Part shown: in pieces, positions 61,388 through 64,000 of the stretch
Layout of the letters: each line of letters begins with the position of its first letter
How positions within the stretch are numbered: position 1 is the first letter of the stretch
Assembly: GCF_041052385.1 (NCBI RefSeq)
Contig: NZ_CP163439.1
Coordinates: forward strand, 8,669,001-8,733,000
Origin: Streptomyces sp. R28
GTDB lineage: Bacteria; Actinomycetota; Actinomycetes; Streptomycetales; Streptomycetaceae
Reading direction: 5' to 3'
DNA: 64,000 bases
Position numbers and translations under genes: made by a program
The notes under the pieces: generated by a model
The model's database searches: none
What the model saw: the letters and a program-made list of their open reading frames with translations, nothing else
What the model was told of the DNA's origin: nothing

Positions 61388-62391
61388 CGGACAGCCTCCT
61401 TGGGCTGGTTCGGCTGGTCGCTTCCGCCGGTCAGGGCGAAGAAGACGTCGTCGAGGTCGGGGGTGTGCACGGTCAGCTCGTCGGCCTCGATGCCGGCGGC
61501 GTCCAGCCGGTCGAGGAGGGAGCGCAGTTCGCGCTGGGTTCCGTCGCTGGGTATCTGCAGGGCGAGCAGCTCGTCGTCGCGGGTTGTCTCGCGCAGTGCG
61601 GCGGCCGCCCGTTCGTACGCGGCCGGGTCGGTGAAGCGGAGGTGGATGTGTCCGCCGGGGACGAGTCGTTTCAGTTCTTCGGCGGTGCCCTCGGCGGCGA
61701 TCTTGCCGTCGTTGAGCACGGCGATGCGGTCGGCGAGTTCGTCGGCCTCCTCCAGGTACTGGGTGGTGAGGAAGACGGTGACGCCGTCGGAGACGAGTGC
61801 GCGGATGATCTGCCACATGGTGTGCCGGGAGCGTGGGTCGAGGCCGGTGGTCGGCTCGTCGAGGAAGATGATCCGCGGGTTGCCGACCAGGGTCATGGCG
61901 ATGTCGAGGCGGCGTTTCATGCCGCCGGAGTAGGTGGAGGCGGGCTTCTGCGCTGCCTCCACGAGGTCGAAGCGCTCCAGCAGTTCGGCGGTGACCCGCC
62001 GCCCCTCGCGCTTGGAGAGGTGGTGCAGGTCGGCCATGAGGAGCATGTTCTCCTCGCCGGTGATCAGCCCGTCCACAGCGGAGAACTGCCCGGTGACACC
62101 GATCGCCGCGCGCACCCCGTCCGGTGACGTGGCGATGTCGTGGCCCGCGACCTGGGCCTGCCCGCCGTCGGCAGCGATGAGCGTGGACAGGATCTTCACG
62201 GCGGTGGTCTTGCCGGCGCCGTTCGGCCCGAGCAGCGCGAACACGGACCCGGCCGGAATACGCAGATCGATGCCGTCGAGGACGGTCTTGTCGCCGTACG
62301 ACTTGCGCAGACCGACTGCGGAGACAGCGGTCGGCGACGGGCGATCGTGACCGCCCCCTCGACTGGATGTGGGCATGACAGATGAAGGCAC
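61384..62391 (-). CDS. ABC exporter ATP-binding protein (DrrA-like)
   Basis: A 335-residue ATPase: Walker A LLGPNGAGKTTAVKILSTL, Q-loop at GVTGQFSAVDGLITGEEN, signature YSGGMKRRLDIAM, Walker B IIFLDEPTTGLDPRSR and H-loop at TVFLTTQYLEEADEL. The C-terminal ~80 residues are the DrrA extension (LTVHTPDLDDVFFALTGG). The GTG start at 62391 has GGGGAGGG at usable spacing; an ATG five codons later is possible. Coupled to the permease. Confidence 0.9.
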   Translation of the reverse strand: MPSSVMPTSSRGGGHDRPSPTAVSAVGLRKSYGDKTVLDGIDLRIPAGSVFALLGPNGAGKTTAVKILSTLIAADGGQAQVAGHDIATSPDGVRAAIGVTGQFSAVDGLITGEENMLLMADLHHLSKREGRRVTAELLERFDLVEAAQKPASTYSGGMKRRLDIAMTLVGNPRIIFLDEPTTGLDPRSRHTMWQIIRALVSDGVTVFLTTQYLEEADELADRIAVLNDGKIAAEGTAEELKRLVPGGHIHLRFTDPAAYERAAAALRETTRDDELLALQIPSDGTQRELRSLLDRLDAAGIEADELTVHTPDLDDVFFALTGGSDQPNQPKEAVR

Positions 62392-62468
62392 GGGGCCCTC
62401 CCCTTCGAAAGATGAAGTGACTGGGGGATCGGAAAGGCGACGGAGGCTGGTGCGGGGATGGGAGGCGC

Positions 62469-63311
62469 TCAGGCTTTGGCGCGGAAGACGTCGATGTTGC
62501 CCCAGTTGGTCCGTGCGCGGACCTTGACGGTGCCCTCGGTCTGCTCCGGGGCCTCGGACGCGGCGAGCGTGTTGCGTACCTGCCCGCGGTTGGAACTGAC
62601 GTCGAGCCAGGCGGCGGTGCCCTCGCGGACACCGACCTCGATGGAGCCGTTGGAGGTCTCCAACTGGACGTCGCCGCTGGAGACTTCGGCGACGCGAAGG
62701 GAGGCGTTGGTCGTGGTGCCGATGACCGACGCCTCGGCGCGCGCGATGTCGATGCCGCCGTTGGCGCCGTTCACCCGCAGCTCACCGGTCACGGCGCCGA
62801 CGGTCGTGGTGCCGTGCGAGTTCTTCAGGACGGCGGGACCGTCGACGAGGCCGACGCGCACACTGCCGGAGCTGGTGGTGATCTCGGCCTTGCCGTCGAC
62901 CCGGTCGACGGTGATCGAACCGTGGGAGACGGTCAGTTGGAGCGGCCCGGTCGTGTCGAGGCGGACGTCACCGGTCGAGGTCTTCACCCGGACCTCGCCG
63001 AGCCGGCCCTCGCTGAGGACCTGGGCCCAGGAGCCGGTCGTCTCGACGCGTGATCCGGTGGGCAGTTCGACCGTCACGTCGGCGACGCCGGAGGGCCCGA
63101 TCATGCGTCGCTCCTTCGTCCTGACGGTCAGGACGCCGCTCGCGTAGGTGACCTCGGTCTGCTCGGCGGCCCGCACGTCCTTGTCCCTCTTCGGGTCGCG
63201 GGGCTGCACCTCGACGACCGTGTCGAGGCGGTCCGCCGCGGTGAACCGGATGGAACCGGCGCCCACGTGGGCGTTGACCGAGATCGGTTCGGGAGTGTCG
63301 AAAGAAGGCAT
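62469..63311 (-). CDS. DUF4097-family beta-helix protein
   Basis: A 280-residue protein of repeating short beta strands (VRVKTSTGDVRLDTTGPLQL, ISVNAHVGAGSIRFTAADR), the DUF4097 putative adhesin pattern. It has no signal peptide, unlike many family members, so it is probably cytosolic. It lies between the HicB-like regulator and the ABC exporter on the same strand with small gaps (77-87 bp), so the four genes form one operon. Function unknown. Confidence 0.8.
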   Translation of the reverse strand: MPSFDTPEPISVNAHVGAGSIRFTAADRLDTVVEVQPRDPKRDKDVRAAEQTEVTYASGVLTVRTKERRMIGPSGVADVTVELPTGSRVETTGSWAQVLSEGRLGEVRVKTSTGDVRLDTTGPLQLTVSHGSITVDRVDGKAEITTSSGSVRVGLVDGPAVLKNSHGTTTVGAVTGELRVNGANGGIDIARAEASVIGTTTNASLRVAEVSSGDVQLETSNGSIEVGVREGTAAWLDVSSNRGQVRNTLAASEAPEQTEGTVKVRARTNWGNIDVFRAKA

Positions 63312-63398
63312 GGCTGTACCGTCCTCATGAGTCCGTGGGTCGTCCCCGCAGGTGGGACGTGGTGTGAGTGCAGCGCTTTTCTCTGGGGGCGGGCGCGG

Positions 63399-63917
63399 TC
63401 AGCGCACCCAGCCGGTGAAGCTCTGTCCGACGGTGCGGGTCCTCTCCGCCGTACGCGGCTGCGTGCCGCCGTCGACCGCGGCCGACACGGCGCGCACCAG
63501 CCACGCGTTGACCGACAGGCCCTCGCGGCTCGCAGCCTCCTCGGCACGGGCCTTGAGGTGGGCCGGCAGTCGCAGGTTGACGCGGGCGGTGCCGCCCTCG
63601 TCGCTGTCGGCGGGCGGTTGTGCCTTGAGCGGTTCGACGGGTGCGGTCGGCTCCGTGGGGGCGTCGCCGTAGGTGGGCGGCGGTGTCACCACGAAGTCGG
63701 GGTCGAGCCCGCGCAGCCGTACGTCGACCGAGCCGGGGGCGAGTTCGCGGGTGATCTCGTCCATCGCGGCGGAGAGCACGTTGAGCATCGTCAGCCGGGT
63801 CGCCGACTCCAGGGGAGCGGTGAGCCTCTCGGCCAGCTCGCGGGCATCTTCCCCGCCGGCTTCGGCGGCCACCGCGAGTTCGCGGCGGAGGGTGTCGACA
63901 TACGGGGTGAGGTCCAT
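63399..63917 (-). CDS. HicB-like / ribbon-helix-helix regulator
   Basis: A 172-residue protein starting MDLTPYVDTLRRELAVAAEA at the ATG at 63917. Near residues 120-160, GTARVNLRLPAHLKARAEEA then LSVNAWLVRAVSAAV is a ribbon-helix-helix (Arc/CopG/HicB) DNA-binding motif. There is no HicA toxin nearby, so this is a regulator rather than a toxin-antitoxin pair. A perfect palindrome 11 bp before the start codon is its likely binding site, implying autoregulation of the downstream DUF4097-ABC operon. Confidence 0.75.
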   Translation of the reverse strand: MDLTPYVDTLRRELAVAAEAGGEDARELAERLTAPLESATRLTMLNVLSAAMDEITRELAPGSVDVRLRGLDPDFVVTPPPTYGDAPTEPTAPVEPLKAQPPADSDEGGTARVNLRLPAHLKARAEEAASREGLSVNAWLVRAVSAAVDGGTQPRTAERTRTVGQSFTGWVR

Positions 63918-63927
63918 GACGCCATAA

Positions 63928-63946
63928 TGGCACCATTGTGGTGCCA
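63928..63946. promoter_or_regulatory. Operator palindrome of the HicB-like operon
   Basis: TGGCACCA-TTG-TGGTGCCA is a perfect 19-bp inverted repeat 11 bp upstream of the HicB-like start, where it would overlap the promoter or transcription start. Arc-type proteins bind such sites. Confidence 0.6.
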
Positions 63947-64000
63947 TCCGCAAGCCTGGGTGATGCTGCCGTCGGGCTAGGGCGCGAGTTGCTGCGCTAC

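Noticed and set aside
63399..63917. HicAB toxin-antitoxin pair
   Set aside because: No HicA-like gene within reach; the neighbours are a DUF4097 protein and an ABC exporter.

Overview
High-GC DNA with GTG and TTG starts, long antisense open frames and Streptomyces-type gene families points to a Streptomyces or close actinomycete. There are no rRNA or tRNA genes, and much of the window is accessory DNA: biosynthetic operons, mobile-element remnants, toxin genes and decaying catabolic genes.

Layout. 0-4.3 kb: a small catabolic operon (cyclase/amidohydrolase, fumarylacetoacetate-hydrolase fold) divergent from a LysR regulator, then a LysE exporter with a 5'-truncated PLP ammonia-lyase. 4.3-8.2 kb: an insertion-like unit with a DDE-nuclease protein and a catalytically degenerate tyrosine-recombinase-like protein, then two orphan genes. 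8.9-10.1 kb: manA. 10.1-26.3 kb: the most interesting segment, a 17-gene minus-strand operon. It begins with a 22-residue peptide gene followed by a strong hairpin. Next come an asparagine synthetase with an extra winged-helix-like C-terminus, a CPBP membrane protease, a nucleotidyltransferase, a PqqD-like recognition protein, an AurF-type diiron oxygenase and a NagA-like amidohydrolase. Three paralogous cupins (one at the distal end), a hydrolase, a formyltransferase, a nucleoside-diphosphate-kinase-like protein, a class III aminotransferase, a BFD-type ferredoxin, a HAD phosphatase and a zinc-site-less M16 protein complete it. A divergent MFS exporter sits beside the peptide gene. This looks like an undescribed peptide-templated (RiPP-like) pathway.

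26.3-33.9 kb: the MFS gene abuts a 5'-truncated Rhs/YD-repeat Hint polymorphic toxin whose toxin domain carries a premature stop. A probable immunity gene, an ImmA/IrrE remnant, a secreted protein with a coupled partner, and a LysR gene lacking its HTH follow. 33.9-43.3 kb: a frameshifted secreted Pro/Lys repeat protein, a broken MFS exporter, TetR and NarL-type regulators, and the remains of a meta-cleavage (mhp/hsa-like) pathway. 43.3-56.5 kb: a polyketide operon of one KS-AT-DH-MT-ER-KR-ACP synthase (split by a 371-bp duplication), an aldehyde dehydrogenase-P450 fusion, an ACP and a fatty-acyl-AMP ligase. 56.7-64 kb: LysR, tartrate/malate-type dehydrogenase, AraC, MmcQ/YjbR, a DrrAB-like ABC exporter, a DUF4097 protein and a HicB-like regulator.

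Several lesions between 35.5 and 50.1 kb (7-bp and 1-bp deletions, a 2-bp insertion, a 371-bp duplication) are each undone by one small edit. They are either true pseudogenes or sequencing/assembly errors; the raw reads should decide.
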